Positions 1-8,919 are shown, numbered from the stretch's first letter. The stretch is DNA of 64,000 bases from JBCCGL01 sp039029275 (GCA_039029275.1 JBCCGL010000001.1:62001-126000); one strand, 5' to 3'. A program made the numbers and translations. The notes: generated by a model not told the origin, from the letters alone.

Positions 1-299
1 GCCAGGGTAAGCTCCAAACGTTTAACCCGCTTATCCGATTTGTCCCGTTCGGCGCTGATGTAACCCGAATCAATAAGGCGACGCAACGGCTGATTCAGAT
101 ACTGCTTGCTCACCTGCATCACACTCAGCAATTCATTCACACTGCAGCGTGGGTTGCGCCCACAAAAATACAGAATTCTGTGGTGAACCCGCGCAAGCCC
201 CAGGTCGGCAAGCATTTCGTCCGGCTTCAACGTCATACGCCTGAAGCCGAAATACATCGCTTCGAGCGCTGCATTTAATTCGTTTTCACGATTGCTCAT
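1..299 (-). CDS. MarR-family transcriptional regulator (partial, C-terminus outside window)
   Basis: Reading the minus strand from ATG at 299 gives an uninterrupted frame of 99 codons to the window edge. It has the winged-helix layout of MarR proteins: an N-terminal helix, then a helix-turn-helix around residues 50-75 (NELLSVMQVSKQYLNQPLRR), then the start of the wing with 'SGYISAERDKSDKR', close to the MarR DxRxxR region. MarR proteins are usually dimeric repressors that release DNA on binding small ligands. The gene diverges from the aminotransferase at 378, and the 78-bp gap holds two near-identical palindromic sites, so it probably controls itself and that enzyme. The ligand cannot be predicted. 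Confidence 0.85.
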   Translation of the reverse strand, partial: MSNRENELNAALEAMYFGFRRMTLKPDEMLADLGLARVHHRILYFCGRNPRCSVNELLSVMQVSKQYLNQPLRRLIDSGYISAERDKSDKRVKRLELTL

Positions 300-315
300 T
301 GTCGCTTTTATTTAG

Positions 316-374
316 GTAAACAATATTGACATTATAAATATTTACTCAGATACTTATAAGTCAACAATATTGAC
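316..374. promoter_or_regulatory. Twin palindromic operator between MarR gene and aminotransferase
   Basis: Two 15-bp copies, GTAAACAATATTGAC (316-330) and GTCAACAATATTGAC (360-374), lie 44 bp apart start to start, about four helical turns. The second is an imperfect palindrome with arms GTCAA/TTGAC. The second copy ends three bases before the ATG at 378, so a bound dimer would block that start. Size and position suit MarR binding. Binding is inferred, not shown. Confidence 0.6.
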
Positions 375-377
375 TAA

Positions 378-1286
378 ATGCATACCATGAATACCACTGC
401 CCTGTGTTGGATCGATGACCGCGTTGTTTCCGCCGCTGATGCCCACGTCTCTGTTCTGGATCATGGCGCACTCTACGGTGACGGTGTCTTTGAAGGATTG
501 CGTTTTTATCATCGCCGGGTGTTTCGCGAGGCGGCGCATCTGCATCGCCTGCGCGAATCTGCAAACGCAATCGGACTAAAAATTGATTGGAGCGATGACT
601 ATATCAGCCGCGCGATGGCCAGCCTTATCAGCGCGCTCGACACAGATTCCGGTTACCTGCGACTCGTGGTCACGCGGGGAAAAGGCAATCTTGGCATCGA
701 TCCACAGTCGTGCCCGACGCCAACGCTTTTTATCGTTGCTGATGAGCTGTCGGTCATGAACAACGCCGAAGTTGCTCGCGGCATTCGTCTGCATTTGGCA
801 CAGACGCGTCGAATCCCCGCCGTGTGTCTCGATCCTGCTGTCAAGAGCCTGAACTACCTGAACAACATTCTCGCGCGTATCGAGGCCAACCGAGCCGCTT
901 GCGATGAAGCATTGATGCTGAACTCCGAGGGCAGGGTTTGTGAAGGCAGCGTCGACAATATCTTTATCGTGCGCGATGGCGTGTTGCAGACACCGCCGTT
1001 GAGTGACGGAATGCTGGCCGGCATCACCCGCGCAGCGATTCTTGAGGCGGCAAAGGCAATTGGAATAGAAGCTCGCGAAACCAGCTTAATGCCGGGCGAC
1101 ATCGCGCAGGCCGACGAGTGCTTTCTGACCGGTACGGGCGCTGAGCTGGTGCGTGTGCGAGAGTTTGACGGGGCGACTTTCGATACCGCAAACGCGCCTG
1201 TCACAGCCGCGCTTGAACGCGAATTCTGGGCGCTGGTCGATGCCGATTGTGCTGCACACCCGAACATTGCGAACACTTCGAGTTAA
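378..1286 (+). CDS. Class IV PLP aminotransferase, branched-chain (IlvE) type
   Basis: 302 residues of fold-type IV PLP enzyme. The N-terminal 'DHGALYGDGVFEGLRFY' (28-44) is the IlvE/Dat signature, the catalytic Lys is most likely K156 in 'AVKSLNYLNN', and 'GRVCEGSVDNIFIV' is the glycine-rich cofactor region near residue 190. The family transfers amino groups between branched-chain or D-amino acids and 2-oxoglutarate; aminodeoxychorismate lyases are relatives, so the substrate is open. An in-frame ATG at 387 is an alternative start. The divergent MarR regulator suggests an inducible, possibly catabolic or paralogous role rather than the main isoleucine/valine enzyme. It converges on gpmI. Confidence 0.85.
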   Translation: MHTMNTTALCWIDDRVVSAADAHVSVLDHGALYGDGVFEGLRFYHRRVFREAAHLHRLRESANAIGLKIDWSDDYISRAMASLISALDTDSGYLRLVVTRGKGNLGIDPQSCPTPTLFIVADELSVMNNAEVARGIRLHLAQTRRIPAVCLDPAVKSLNYLNNILARIEANRAACDEALMLNSEGRVCEGSVDNIFIVRDGVLQTPPLSDGMLAGITRAAILEAAKAIGIEARETSLMPGDIAQADECFLTGTGAELVRVREFDGATFDTANAPVTAALEREFWALVDADCAAHPNIANTSS

Positions 1287-1288
1287 TG

Positions 1289-1319
1289 CGTCATCCCCAA
1301 TTACACTAGGGGGACGACG
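1289..1319. terminator. Weak hairpin between convergent aminotransferase and gpmI
   Basis: CGTCATCCCC (1289-1298) pairs with GGGGGACGACG (1309-1319) with one mismatch, in the 62-bp gap between convergent genes. No T-run follows on either strand, so intrinsic termination is uncertain. Confidence 0.35.
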
Positions 1320-1348
1320 AGTATCGTCAGACCGGCGCGTACACGACG

Positions 1349-2896
1349 TTACGCCGCCGAATCCAGGGCCTGAATAAGGGAGCTGCCTCCCATCGCCTCG
1401 GGCACTGGCAACCCCATCAGATCGAGCACGGTTGGCGCAAGCGCGGATAGCCCGCAGCCCGGTTTGAGCGCTTTGATTTCATCATCGATCAACATGCACG
1501 GCACCGGAAACGTCGTGTGTTGCGTGTGAGGACCGTTGGTTTCCGGATCGACCATCAAATCGCAATTGCCGTGATCGGCGGTCAGCAGGATCGAAAATCC
1601 CGCCGCCTGCGCGGCTTCGACCACGCGATTAGCTTCGTGGTCGAGCGTTTCCACCGCCTTAACCGCCGCCTCCCAGACACCAGTATGACCAACCATATCC
1701 CCGTTGGGGAAGTTGACGACGATGAACCCGTACTTGTTCGTATTAATCGCGTCGATCACCGCGTCCGCGACCTCGGGGGCACTCATTTGCGGCTGTAAAT
1801 CGTAGGTTGCAACCTTTGGAGAGGGAATCAGCACACGATCTTCATCAACAAATGGCTCTTCGCGACCACCGTTAAAAAAGAATGTGACGTGCGGGTACTT
1901 CTCCGTTTCCGAGCTGTGGAATTGGGGCACACCGGCCTGCTCGATGACTTCGCCGAGCGTTATCTCGGGCGCCTCCTTACGAAAACCTATCGGAAAATCG
2001 TACGTCGCGTCGAACTCCGTCATAGTGGTCAGTGCAACGGGGGCCACGTTGCCTCGATCAAAATGCGGGAAGTCGGGGGCAGCCAGCGCTTCGCTCAGCT
2101 CGCGTGGGCGGTCATTGCGAAAGTTGAAGAAGATGACTGGATCTCCACCTTGCATCGGCTCGAAATCTGGCAATACAACCGGCTTGATAAATTCGTCGCC
2201 CTCGCCCGCGGCCCAGGCTGACTCAATTCCCCTAGCAGCGGACTCGGCGCGGCGACCGTCACCGCGCACCAGCAGTTTGTGCGCGCATTCAACGCGATCC
2301 CAACGCTTGTCGCGATCCATCGCATAAAACCGACCGCAAATACTGGCGATACCGCCGTTCGCGTTGGCCAGCGCACTTTCGAGCTGAGGCAGAAAATCGG
2401 TCGCGCACTGGGGCGCGGTGTCACGGCCGTCGGTGATCATATGAACCAAAGGGCGGGCGCCCTCGCGACGGCAGAGTTCGATCAAGCCAAGCAGGTGGTC
2501 GAGATGGCTGTGAACGCCACCGTCAGACACCAGGCCCAGCAAATGCAGTGGGCGATCCTGCGCTCTGGCGGCGCGCGCAGCATTGAGCAGGGCCGCGTTG
2601 TTGAACAAGCTGCCATCGTTTACCGAGTCAGAAATCGCGACCAGATCCTGTCGCAAAATGCTGCCGCTGCCGATGGTCAAATGCCCGACTTCGGAATTGC
2701 CCATCTGCCCATCCGGCAGGCCGACCGCCGCGCCAGACGTTTCCAACTCAGTCATTGCATGTGTGCCAAATAGGCGATCGAAATTAGGCGTTTCGGCCGC
2801 AGCGATCGCGTTGTCCTTGTCCGACGGGTTGGCACCAAATCCATCGAGAATAATGAGGATTGTCGGGCGCCGAGGTGGCATCTTGCTGCTGGGCAT
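1349..2896 (-). CDS. gpmI: 2,3-bisphosphoglycerate-independent phosphoglycerate mutase
   Basis: Interconverts 3- and 2-phosphoglycerate in glycolysis and gluconeogenesis using two Mn ions and a phosphoserine. 'TILIILDGFGANPSDKDNAI' near the N-terminus is the first metal-binding block, 'GNSEVGHLTIGSG' holds the nucleophilic Ser, and 'TADHGN' near the C-terminus is the second metal block. From the ATG at 2896 the product is 515 residues, the usual iPGM length; the frame is open upstream to 2995 but the extra 33 residues resemble no family member. The ATG at 2881 is also possible. Neither start has a strong ribosome site. It is monocistronic, divergent from cobS. Confidence 0.96.
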   Translation of the reverse strand: MPSSKMPPRRPTILIILDGFGANPSDKDNAIAAAETPNFDRLFGTHAMTELETSGAAVGLPDGQMGNSEVGHLTIGSGSILRQDLVAISDSVNDGSLFNNAALLNAARAARAQDRPLHLLGLVSDGGVHSHLDHLLGLIELCRREGARPLVHMITDGRDTAPQCATDFLPQLESALANANGGIASICGRFYAMDRDKRWDRVECAHKLLVRGDGRRAESAARGIESAWAAGEGDEFIKPVVLPDFEPMQGGDPVIFFNFRNDRPRELSEALAAPDFPHFDRGNVAPVALTTMTEFDATYDFPIGFRKEAPEITLGEVIEQAGVPQFHSSETEKYPHVTFFFNGGREEPFVDEDRVLIPSPKVATYDLQPQMSAPEVADAVIDAINTNKYGFIVVNFPNGDMVGHTGVWEAAVKAVETLDHEANRVVEAAQAAGFSILLTADHGNCDLMVDPETNGPHTQHTTFPVPCMLIDDEIKALKPGCGLSALAPTVLDLMGLPVPEAMGGSSLIQALDSAA

Positions 2897-3053
2897 GCGT
2901 CGAAGTCTTTGATGGAAAACGTGTATTTTAGTCGATGTCAGCGGTCGGTACATCGACTTTGGCACAGTCTGCGTACAAAAGCTGGATTGAGACAAACATC
3001 AACAAAGCGGATACAGTAAGCGCCGTTTTGATACGCCAACTTGGGAATTCCAA

Positions 3054-4043
3054 ATGCTCGATATGCAAACGCAGCGAGTCGCGGCCAGCGATCTGTTCGG
3101 CTTCGATACCAACCTGACCGTGCCCGCGTTTTTAGAACGCGATGAACACGTGCCGGAAATAGACGCTGCGTATTGCTTTAACCGCGATGCGACGCTCGCG
3201 ATTCTGGCCGGGTTTGCGAATAACCGCCGGGTGATGCTGCAGGGATACCACGGAACCGGCAAGTCGACCCACATCGAACAGGTTGCCGCGCGTCTCAACT
3301 GGCCGTGCGTTCGCGTAAACCTCGACGGGCATATCAGCCGCCTCGATCTGGTCGGGCGCGATGTGATCACCGTGCGCGAGGGCACGCAGGTGACCGAGTT
3401 CCAGGAGGGCATCATCCCGTGGGCACTGCAGAGACCGGTTGCATTAATTTTTGACGAGTTCGACGCGGGTCGTCCGGATGTCATGTTCGTCATCCAACGA
3501 ATCCTCGAACGCGACGGCAAGTTCACGTTGCTCGATCAAAATCGTGTCATCAGTCCGCACGCCGGTTTTCGCCTGTTCGCCACGGCAAATACCGTTGGGC
3601 TTGGCAACCTCACCGGTCTCTACCACGGGGCGCAGGTGCTCAATCAGGCACAGATCGACCGCTGGAATATCGTGGCAACGCTGAATTACCTCTCGCGCGC
3701 TGATGAAATCGAAATCGTCGCCTCGCGTGTGCCGGACTTCGACCAACACGGCGGCCGCGATGTCATCGATCAAATGGTTGCCGTCGCCGACCTCACTCGC
3801 AAAGGCTTTGCGGCGGGCGACATCTCCACAGTGATGTCACCGCGCACTGTAATCACCTGGGCAGAAAATATGGAGATTTTCGGAGAAATGGATCGCGCGT
3901 TCAGACTTTCATTCCTCAACAAGTGCGACGAGGCGGAGCGCTCGATTATCGCCGAGTACTACCAGCGCGCATTCGGTGATGAACTGGAGTACTCGATTGC
4001 GATTGAAGCGGCGGCGGGTGAAGATATTTCTGAGAATGCGTGA
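3054..4043 (+). CDS. cobS: Cobaltochelatase small subunit CobS (AAA+ ATPase)
   Basis: CobS is the MoxR-like AAA+ motor that, with CobT, drives ATP-dependent cobalt insertion into hydrogenobyrinate a,c-diamide by CobN in late-insertion B12 synthesis. The 329 residues are the normal length and contain Walker A GYHGTGKST (64-72), Walker B LIFDEFD (131-137) and the CobS-typical 'HISRLDLVGRD' and 'FRLFATANTVGLG'. A GGGAA six bases upstream supports the ATG at 3054. cobT follows on the same strand, but the gap of 225 bp is filled by two palindromic elements, unusual for subunits of one complex. No cobN is nearby. Confidence 0.96.
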   Translation: MLDMQTQRVAASDLFGFDTNLTVPAFLERDEHVPEIDAAYCFNRDATLAILAGFANNRRVMLQGYHGTGKSTHIEQVAARLNWPCVRVNLDGHISRLDLVGRDVITVREGTQVTEFQEGIIPWALQRPVALIFDEFDAGRPDVMFVIQRILERDGKFTLLDQNRVISPHAGFRLFATANTVGLGNLTGLYHGAQVLNQAQIDRWNIVATLNYLSRADEIEIVASRVPDFDQHGGRDVIDQMVAVADLTRKGFAAGDISTVMSPRTVITWAENMEIFGEMDRAFRLSFLNKCDEAERSIIAEYYQRAFGDELEYSIAIEAAAGEDISENA

Positions 4044-4054
4044 TCAAACATATG

Positions 4055-4114
4055 TTCGCCCTGAGTTTGTCGAAAAGCGCTTCGACTGTGGCTTCGCCAC
4101 GCTCAGCGTGAACG
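4055..4114. repeat. REP-like palindrome of the TTCGCCCTGAG/TTGTCGAA family
   Basis: About 60 bp with arms starting GTTCGCCCTGAG and ending CTCAGCGTGAAC, with TTTGTCGAA and TTCGAC around the centre. The same words (CTTCGACAAGCTCAG and CGAAGGG) recur in the tandem repeat at 47939-48453, so it belongs to a dispersed intergenic family in this genome. It starts 12 bp after the cobS stop. Confidence 0.75.
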
Positions 4115-4153
4115 TAAATCGAAATCTGAAAATGCATTTGTCCGAAAATATTG

Positions 4154-4254
4154 CTGGCGGATGCGAGACTAGGCGCAATGCGAAGAAAGAGCGCAGTTTA
4201 CATGCAGTAAATGAGCATCTTGATGAGCATTGCAACACCGTCCCGCTCCGCCAG
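4154..4254. repeat. 101-bp imperfect palindrome upstream of cobT
   Basis: Exact ends CTGGCGGA (4154-4161) and TCCGCCAG (4247-4254) bound two arms that stay complementary inwards (GGCGCAATGC against GCATTGCAACACC), with an inner GTTTAC/GTAAAT pair near the centre. It has the form of a MITE or large REP element without coding capacity. Its right end touches the cobT ribosome-binding site, so a folded transcript could affect cobT translation. I saw no second copy here. Confidence 0.65.
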
Positions 4255-4268
4255 AGAGATTTTCGATA

Positions 4269-5987
4269 ATGAACGAGCAAGTCTTACGCCGCCGCATCGA
4301 ACGCCACTGCGCCGCCAGTATCCGTGCACTCAGCGCCCGACCAGAAGCTGAGTTCCGCGCACAACGCCTGTTGCTGAATGAGCGCACCTTCAACCTGCGT
4401 ACACCGCACCTGAGCGTCGATGTGATCAATCATCCTCTGGTTCGAGCACGTGGTGTCGCCGATGCGATGGCGTTGAGGCTGGTGCACAGCGATGCAGCTA
4501 TGCATCGCGCGATGTCTCCCAACGGAACCATCGCACGTATTGTGTTCGATGTTTTGGAACAAGTCCGCGTGGAGTGTCTTGCGCCTGCCGACCTGCCCGG
4601 AATGCGGCGCAATTTGCAGCAGGGTTTCGATTTGTGGTGCCTCGAAGCACGCGGTACCGGCCTGACTGAAAACGAAGTGGGACTGATGGTGTTTAGCGTT
4701 ACGCACATCGTACGTTCACGCCTGCGCAATGAGATGTTGGACGAAGACGTCGATCAGCTCGTGGAAAGCACGCGTTATCGCCTCGCGCCGATAGTAGGCG
4801 TTGAACTATCCAAGCTGCGTGCCGCGCGCTTTGATCAGCGCGAGTACGCACCCCTGGCGCTCAAGATCGCGCAAACGGCGGGAGAATTCTGTGACCGCGA
4901 TGAAGACGGCGACGACGCAGGGGACGCCGCCGTCGTTTCACGCTATCGCATGTTGCTGCCGCCAACCGATGAAGATATTACCGACGGCGCACTCCACGCA
5001 TCGGGCATATTGGGCGTCAGCGCATCGGGCGAAGTCGAAAACACCAGCGACTACCATGTGTTTACGCGTGAGTTTGATCAGGAAACAAACGGTGAGGTGT
5101 TGTTTCGCCAAAGCCAACGCGAAGCAATGCGCGAGCAGCTCGATCAAATGATCGCGGCGCAGGCCATCAGTGTTCCGCGCCTCGCGTTGCGCTTGCAACG
5201 ATTGTTTTCGATCCCGCGCGCTGACAGCTGGAATTTCGGTCAGGAGGAAGGCTACCTCGACGGTCGCCGTTTGACGCAGCTTGCCGCCAACTCTGCTTAT
5301 CGGCAGGTTTTCAAGCAAGTGCGCGAAACGCCACATACGAATCTCGTCGTCAGTTTTTTGATCGACAACTCCGGCTCAATGAAACGCCAGCGTTTCGAAG
5401 CGGTCGCGGTGCTGGTCGATATTTTCGCTCGCGCGCTCGAACTCGCGGGCGCAAAAACCGAGATACTGGGGTTTACCACCCGCGCGTGGAGCGGTGGACA
5501 GGCTTTCAAAGCTTGGCGTGCGCACGGCGAACCGGCGCAACCCGGCAGAACGAATGAACGACTGCACATTGTGTACAAAGATTCAGACACAAGCTGGCGA
5601 CGATCGCGCCATTCGATTGCATCGTTGATGAACCCGCAACATTTTCGCGAGGGTTTGGACGGCGAAGCCCTGGAGTGGGCGGCGCAACGTCTGCGACAAA
5701 CCGACGCCGATCGCCGTGCTCTGGTGATGATATCCGACGGTGCGCCCATGGACTCCACCACGCTCAACGTAAACGACAAGGGTTTTCTGGATCGACATCT
5801 CTACCATGTCGCGCAATCAATTGAACGGCGCGGCGATATCGAATTGCGCGCGATTGGGATCGGGTTGGATATGGGAGAATTTTTCCGGCGGTCGATTGCC
5901 TTGGATCTGACAGGAACTCTGGGCAATCGTGCTTTTTCGGCGCTGGAGCAGCTTTATTCGCCGACTCCGCCAAAGGATTTGATCTAA
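4269..5987 (+). CDS. cobT: Cobaltochelatase medium subunit CobT (VWA protein)
   Basis: CobT forms the second ring of the CobN-S-T cobalt chelatase. The 572 residues from ATG 4269 comprise a CobT N-terminal region, a short acidic stretch (CDRDEDGDDAGD, about 208-219) where longer homologues have an extended acidic linker, and a C-terminal von Willebrand A domain with MIDAS motif DNSGSM (366-371). The C-terminal 'MISDGAPMDSTTLNVND' and 'IGIGLDMGEFF' are typical of CobT. An in-frame start at 4230 lies inside the palindrome and is less likely; GAGAG sits ten bases before 4269. cobS is immediately upstream. Confidence 0.95.
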   Translation: MNEQVLRRRIERHCAASIRALSARPEAEFRAQRLLLNERTFNLRTPHLSVDVINHPLVRARGVADAMALRLVHSDAAMHRAMSPNGTIARIVFDVLEQVRVECLAPADLPGMRRNLQQGFDLWCLEARGTGLTENEVGLMVFSVTHIVRSRLRNEMLDEDVDQLVESTRYRLAPIVGVELSKLRAARFDQREYAPLALKIAQTAGEFCDRDEDGDDAGDAAVVSRYRMLLPPTDEDITDGALHASGILGVSASGEVENTSDYHVFTREFDQETNGEVLFRQSQREAMREQLDQMIAAQAISVPRLALRLQRLFSIPRADSWNFGQEEGYLDGRRLTQLAANSAYRQVFKQVRETPHTNLVVSFLIDNSGSMKRQRFEAVAVLVDIFARALELAGAKTEILGFTTRAWSGGQAFKAWRAHGEPAQPGRTNERLHIVYKDSDTSWRRSRHSIASLMNPQHFREGLDGEALEWAAQRLRQTDADRRALVMISDGAPMDSTTLNVNDKGFLDRHLYHVAQSIERRGDIELRAIGIGLDMGEFFRRSIALDLTGTLGNRAFSALEQLYSPTPPKDLI

Positions 5988-6097
5988 AAGGTTGAATCCG
6001 TGACGGGGTTTAGCTCGCCGCTAGAAAGCAGAATTTCCTGACATCGCGCGGCGCGCGCGACCACAATACGGACTTCGATTACAACTGTGAACCGCAC

Positions 6098-6123
6098 AAA
6101 AAAGCGGCCTCTACTGAGGCCGC
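6098..6123 (-). terminator. Intrinsic terminator of katG
   Basis: On the minus strand an 8-bp perfect stem GCGGCCTC/GAGGCCGC with loop AGTA is followed by six T residues (the A-run at 6098-6103 of the plus strand). It lies 33 bp past the katG stop codon. Confidence 0.92.
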
Positions 6124-6155
6124 CAACTCTCGTGCAAAGTTAAACGAGGAGTGTC

Positions 6156-8327
6156 TTACGCTTTAAGATCGAATCGGTCCAAATTCATGACTTTCGTCCA
6201 GGCCGCAACAAAATCTTCAATAAAACGATCTTGTGAATCGCTGCATGCGTAGGCTTCTGCCAATGCACGGAGTTGCGAATTGGAACCAAAGATCAAATCT
6301 GCGCGTGTACCTGTCCAGCGCACGTCGCCGGTCTTACGATTTGTTCCTTCGAATAACTCATCGTCGTCGGATGTTGCGCTCCAGGTGGTGCCCATATCCA
6401 GCAGATTGACAAAGAAGTCATTGCTCAATGTACCCGGACGGTCTGTGAATACACCGTGGTTGCTGCCGTCTGCGTTTGCTCCAAGCACTCGCAGCCCACC
6501 GATTAGAACGGTCATTTCGGGTGCAGTCAGGGTCATCAACTGTGCGCGATCGACCAGCATTTCCTCGGCCGAGACCGAAAATTTCCTGCGCTGATAGTTG
6601 CGAAAACCGTCAGCTTCGGGCTCCAGCACGGCAAATGACTCGACATCGGTTTGATCCTGCGAGGCATCACCACGCCCAGTTGTGAACGGAACGCTGATGT
6701 CTTGACCGGCGTTTTTAGCAGCGTGCTCGATGCCCGCGTTGCCCGCAAGCACAATTAAATCCGCCATCGAAACCGGCGTCGACGCTGCCGCTTGAATGCC
6801 TTCAAGCGTGCTCAAGACCTTGGCGAGCTGCTGTGGCTGGTTAACTGCCCAGTCTTTTTGCGGCGCTAGGCGAATGCGCGCACCGTTAGCGCCTCCGCGC
6901 ATATCCGAGCCGCGATAGGTCGAGGCCGACGCCCATGCGGTTGACACCAACTCGCTCACGCTAAGGCCGCTGTCCAGTATTTGTTTTTTCAACTCGGCCG
7001 CGTCGGCGTCGCTGATCAAGGCGTGATCAGGCGCTGGAATCGGATCCTGCCATACCAGTTCTTCCTGGGGTACTTCAGGGCCAAGGTAGCGCGCTTTTGG
7101 GCCCATGTCGCGGTGAGTCAACTTGAACCAGGCGCGCGCAAACGCGTCTTCAAACTCGGCCGGATTTTCTTTAAAGCGACGGGAAATTTTTTCGTACGCC
7201 GGATCCATCCGCATGGACATATCAGCCGTTGTCATAAAGATCGTGACCTTGTCGCCAGAATCATCCACCTGTGGCGCGTGGTCGCTGTCTGACAGGTTTT
7301 TCGGGTGCCATTGATGCACGCCCGCGGGGCTTTTGACGCACTCCCATTCGTAGCCGAAAAGCACATCGAAATAGCTGTGATCCCATTGTGTTGGGTTGGG
7401 AGTCCACGGCCCCTCAAAGCCGCTCGTGATCGCATCGACTCCGACCCCGCTGCCCATGCTGTTTTTCCAGCCGAGACCCTGTTGTTCGATGGGTGCACCT
7501 TCCGGTTCACGACCAACGTGAGCCTCGGGGTCACCGGCACCGTGTGCTTTACCGAAGGTATGACCTCCTGCTACCAGTGCGACGGTTTCCTCATCGTTCA
7601 TCGCCATGCGAGCAAAGGTTTCGCGCACATCGCGCCCCGAGGCGACTGGATCCGGGTTGCCGTTCGGGCCTTCCGGGTTTACGTAGATCAATCCCATCTG
7701 TACGGCCGCAAGCGGGTTATCGAGTTCGCGATCGCCTTTGTAGCGATTGTCGCCGAGCCATTCGTCTTCAGACCCCCAGTAAATGTCCTGCTCGGGTTCC
7801 CAGACGTCTTCGCGACCACCGGCAAACCCAAACGTTTTTCCACCCATCGATTCGATAGCGCAATTACCGGCCAGAATCAGCAGGTCTGCCCAGGAGATAC
7901 TTTTGCCGTACTTTTGCTTCACCGGCCACAGGAGCATTCGGGCTTTGTCGAGGTTGCCGTTATCCGGCCAGCTATTCAGCGGCGCAAAACGCTGTGTACC
8001 GGTACCTGCGCCACCGCGGCCATCCCCTGTGCGGTAGGTACCGGCGCTGTGCCATGCCATGCGAATGAACAGCGGTCCGTAGTGCCCATAGTCGGCTGGC
8101 CACCAGTCCTGCGAGTCGGTCATCACATCGAAGATGTCTTTTTTGACGGCATCGAGGTCGAGTGAACTGAACGCCTTGGCATAGTCAAAATCCGGATCCA
8201 TCGGGCTCGACAGATCAGAATGCTGATGAAGAATATTGAGGTTTAACTGGTTGGGCCACCAGTCACGGTTGTTGGTGCCCAAATCCGACGATTGATTATG
8301 AAACGGGCATTGGCTGATGTTGCTCAT
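6156..8327 (-). CDS. katG: Catalase-peroxidase KatG
   Basis: A bifunctional haem enzyme that removes hydrogen peroxide. All key groups are visible in 723 residues: distal R89, W92 and H93 in 'IRMAWHSAGTYR', the Tyr of 'MGLIYVNPEGPNG' and the Met of 'ARMAMND' which with the distal Trp form the Met-Tyr-Trp adduct, and the proximal His in 'VAGGHTFGKAHG'. The second, non-haem domain follows, as in all full-length KatG. AGGAGA precedes the ATG at 8327 and a strong terminator follows. It is a single-gene unit with an AT-rich promoter region. OxyR control is common in the family, but I could not confirm an OxyR site. Confidence 0.98.
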   Translation of the reverse strand: MSNISQCPFHNQSSDLGTNNRDWWPNQLNLNILHQHSDLSSPMDPDFDYAKAFSSLDLDAVKKDIFDVMTDSQDWWPADYGHYGPLFIRMAWHSAGTYRTGDGRGGAGTGTQRFAPLNSWPDNGNLDKARMLLWPVKQKYGKSISWADLLILAGNCAIESMGGKTFGFAGGREDVWEPEQDIYWGSEDEWLGDNRYKGDRELDNPLAAVQMGLIYVNPEGPNGNPDPVASGRDVRETFARMAMNDEETVALVAGGHTFGKAHGAGDPEAHVGREPEGAPIEQQGLGWKNSMGSGVGVDAITSGFEGPWTPNPTQWDHSYFDVLFGYEWECVKSPAGVHQWHPKNLSDSDHAPQVDDSGDKVTIFMTTADMSMRMDPAYEKISRRFKENPAEFEDAFARAWFKLTHRDMGPKARYLGPEVPQEELVWQDPIPAPDHALISDADAAELKKQILDSGLSVSELVSTAWASASTYRGSDMRGGANGARIRLAPQKDWAVNQPQQLAKVLSTLEGIQAAASTPVSMADLIVLAGNAGIEHAAKNAGQDISVPFTTGRGDASQDQTDVESFAVLEPEADGFRNYQRRKFSVSAEEMLVDRAQLMTLTAPEMTVLIGGLRVLGANADGSNHGVFTDRPGTLSNDFFVNLLDMGTTWSATSDDDELFEGTNRKTGDVRWTGTRADLIFGSNSQLRALAEAYACSDSQDRFIEDFVAAWTKVMNLDRFDLKA

Positions 8328-8460
8328 TGGCTTGTCTCCTGTTGTAACGGTGATTGTCGGCAGGGGTAGTTATAAGCGATACACAAAAATCTATCAAATT
8401 GAATGTAGATATCACAATGTTCTATTAAATAGATCAATCAAACCCGGCTCCGGGCTCACT

Positions 8461-8919
8461 TTAAGGTTCGAGATTTTTCTCCATGAATACGCTCATCGGG
8501 TCCTCTGTGTAATTTCCAAACGGCGTGCAGTGCGTATATCCCAACGCTTCGTATAGGCCAATGGCTTCCGGTTGGTAAATACCTGTTTCCAGCTTAAGTT
8601 GGTAACACTGACGCTCGATCGCAGCCGATTCGATCACAGCCATAAGCTTTTTGGCAATGCCGCGACCGCGCCAGCGTTCAGGCACGAATACGCGTTTGAT
8701 TTCTCCGTAGTTGCTAAAAAACTTGATCGCCCCGCATGCGATCAAAATCTCGCTGTCGAATGTGCCAAAAAATCTTACGTTGTCTTTTTGCAGTTCAGAG
8801 AGACCGTCTAGGTGGTTGCTCTCCGCCGGGTACATAACCGATTGGTACGCATCCAATTCGGCAATCAAGGCCTGCACGTCGGTTCGGCCAGGGTCAACTA
8901 TGTCGATAATAAGAGACAT
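8461..8919 (-). CDS. GNAT-family N-acetyltransferase
   Basis: 152 residues with one GNAT domain. The acetyl-CoA loop is 'VFVPERWRGRGIAKKLM' (Q/RxxGxG/A) and the C-terminal 'NPEAIGLYEALGY'-type segment appears as 'YQPEAIGLYEALGYT', which resembles small-molecule or amino-acid acetyltransferases. The acceptor is unknown. I prefer ATG 8919; GTG 8925 would add two residues. It stands alone, between the katG promoter and a 135-bp gap before the esterase gene; all three are on the minus strand. Confidence 0.85.
   Translation of the reverse strand: MSLIIDIVDPGRTDVQALIAELDAYQSVMYPAESNHLDGLSELQKDNVRFFGTFDSEILIACGAIKFFSNYGEIKRVFVPERWRGRGIAKKLMAVIESAAIERQCYQLKLETGIYQPEAIGLYEALGYTHCTPFGNYTEDPMSVFMEKNLEP

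Noticed and set aside
7305..8165. 286-codon plus-strand frame over katG
   Set aside because: Antisense shadow of katG with no recognisable protein feature.
8328..8460. Possible OxyR site upstream of katG
   Set aside because: ATAG/CTAT words are present in the AT-rich region, but not with the four-part seven-base spacing of OxyR sites.
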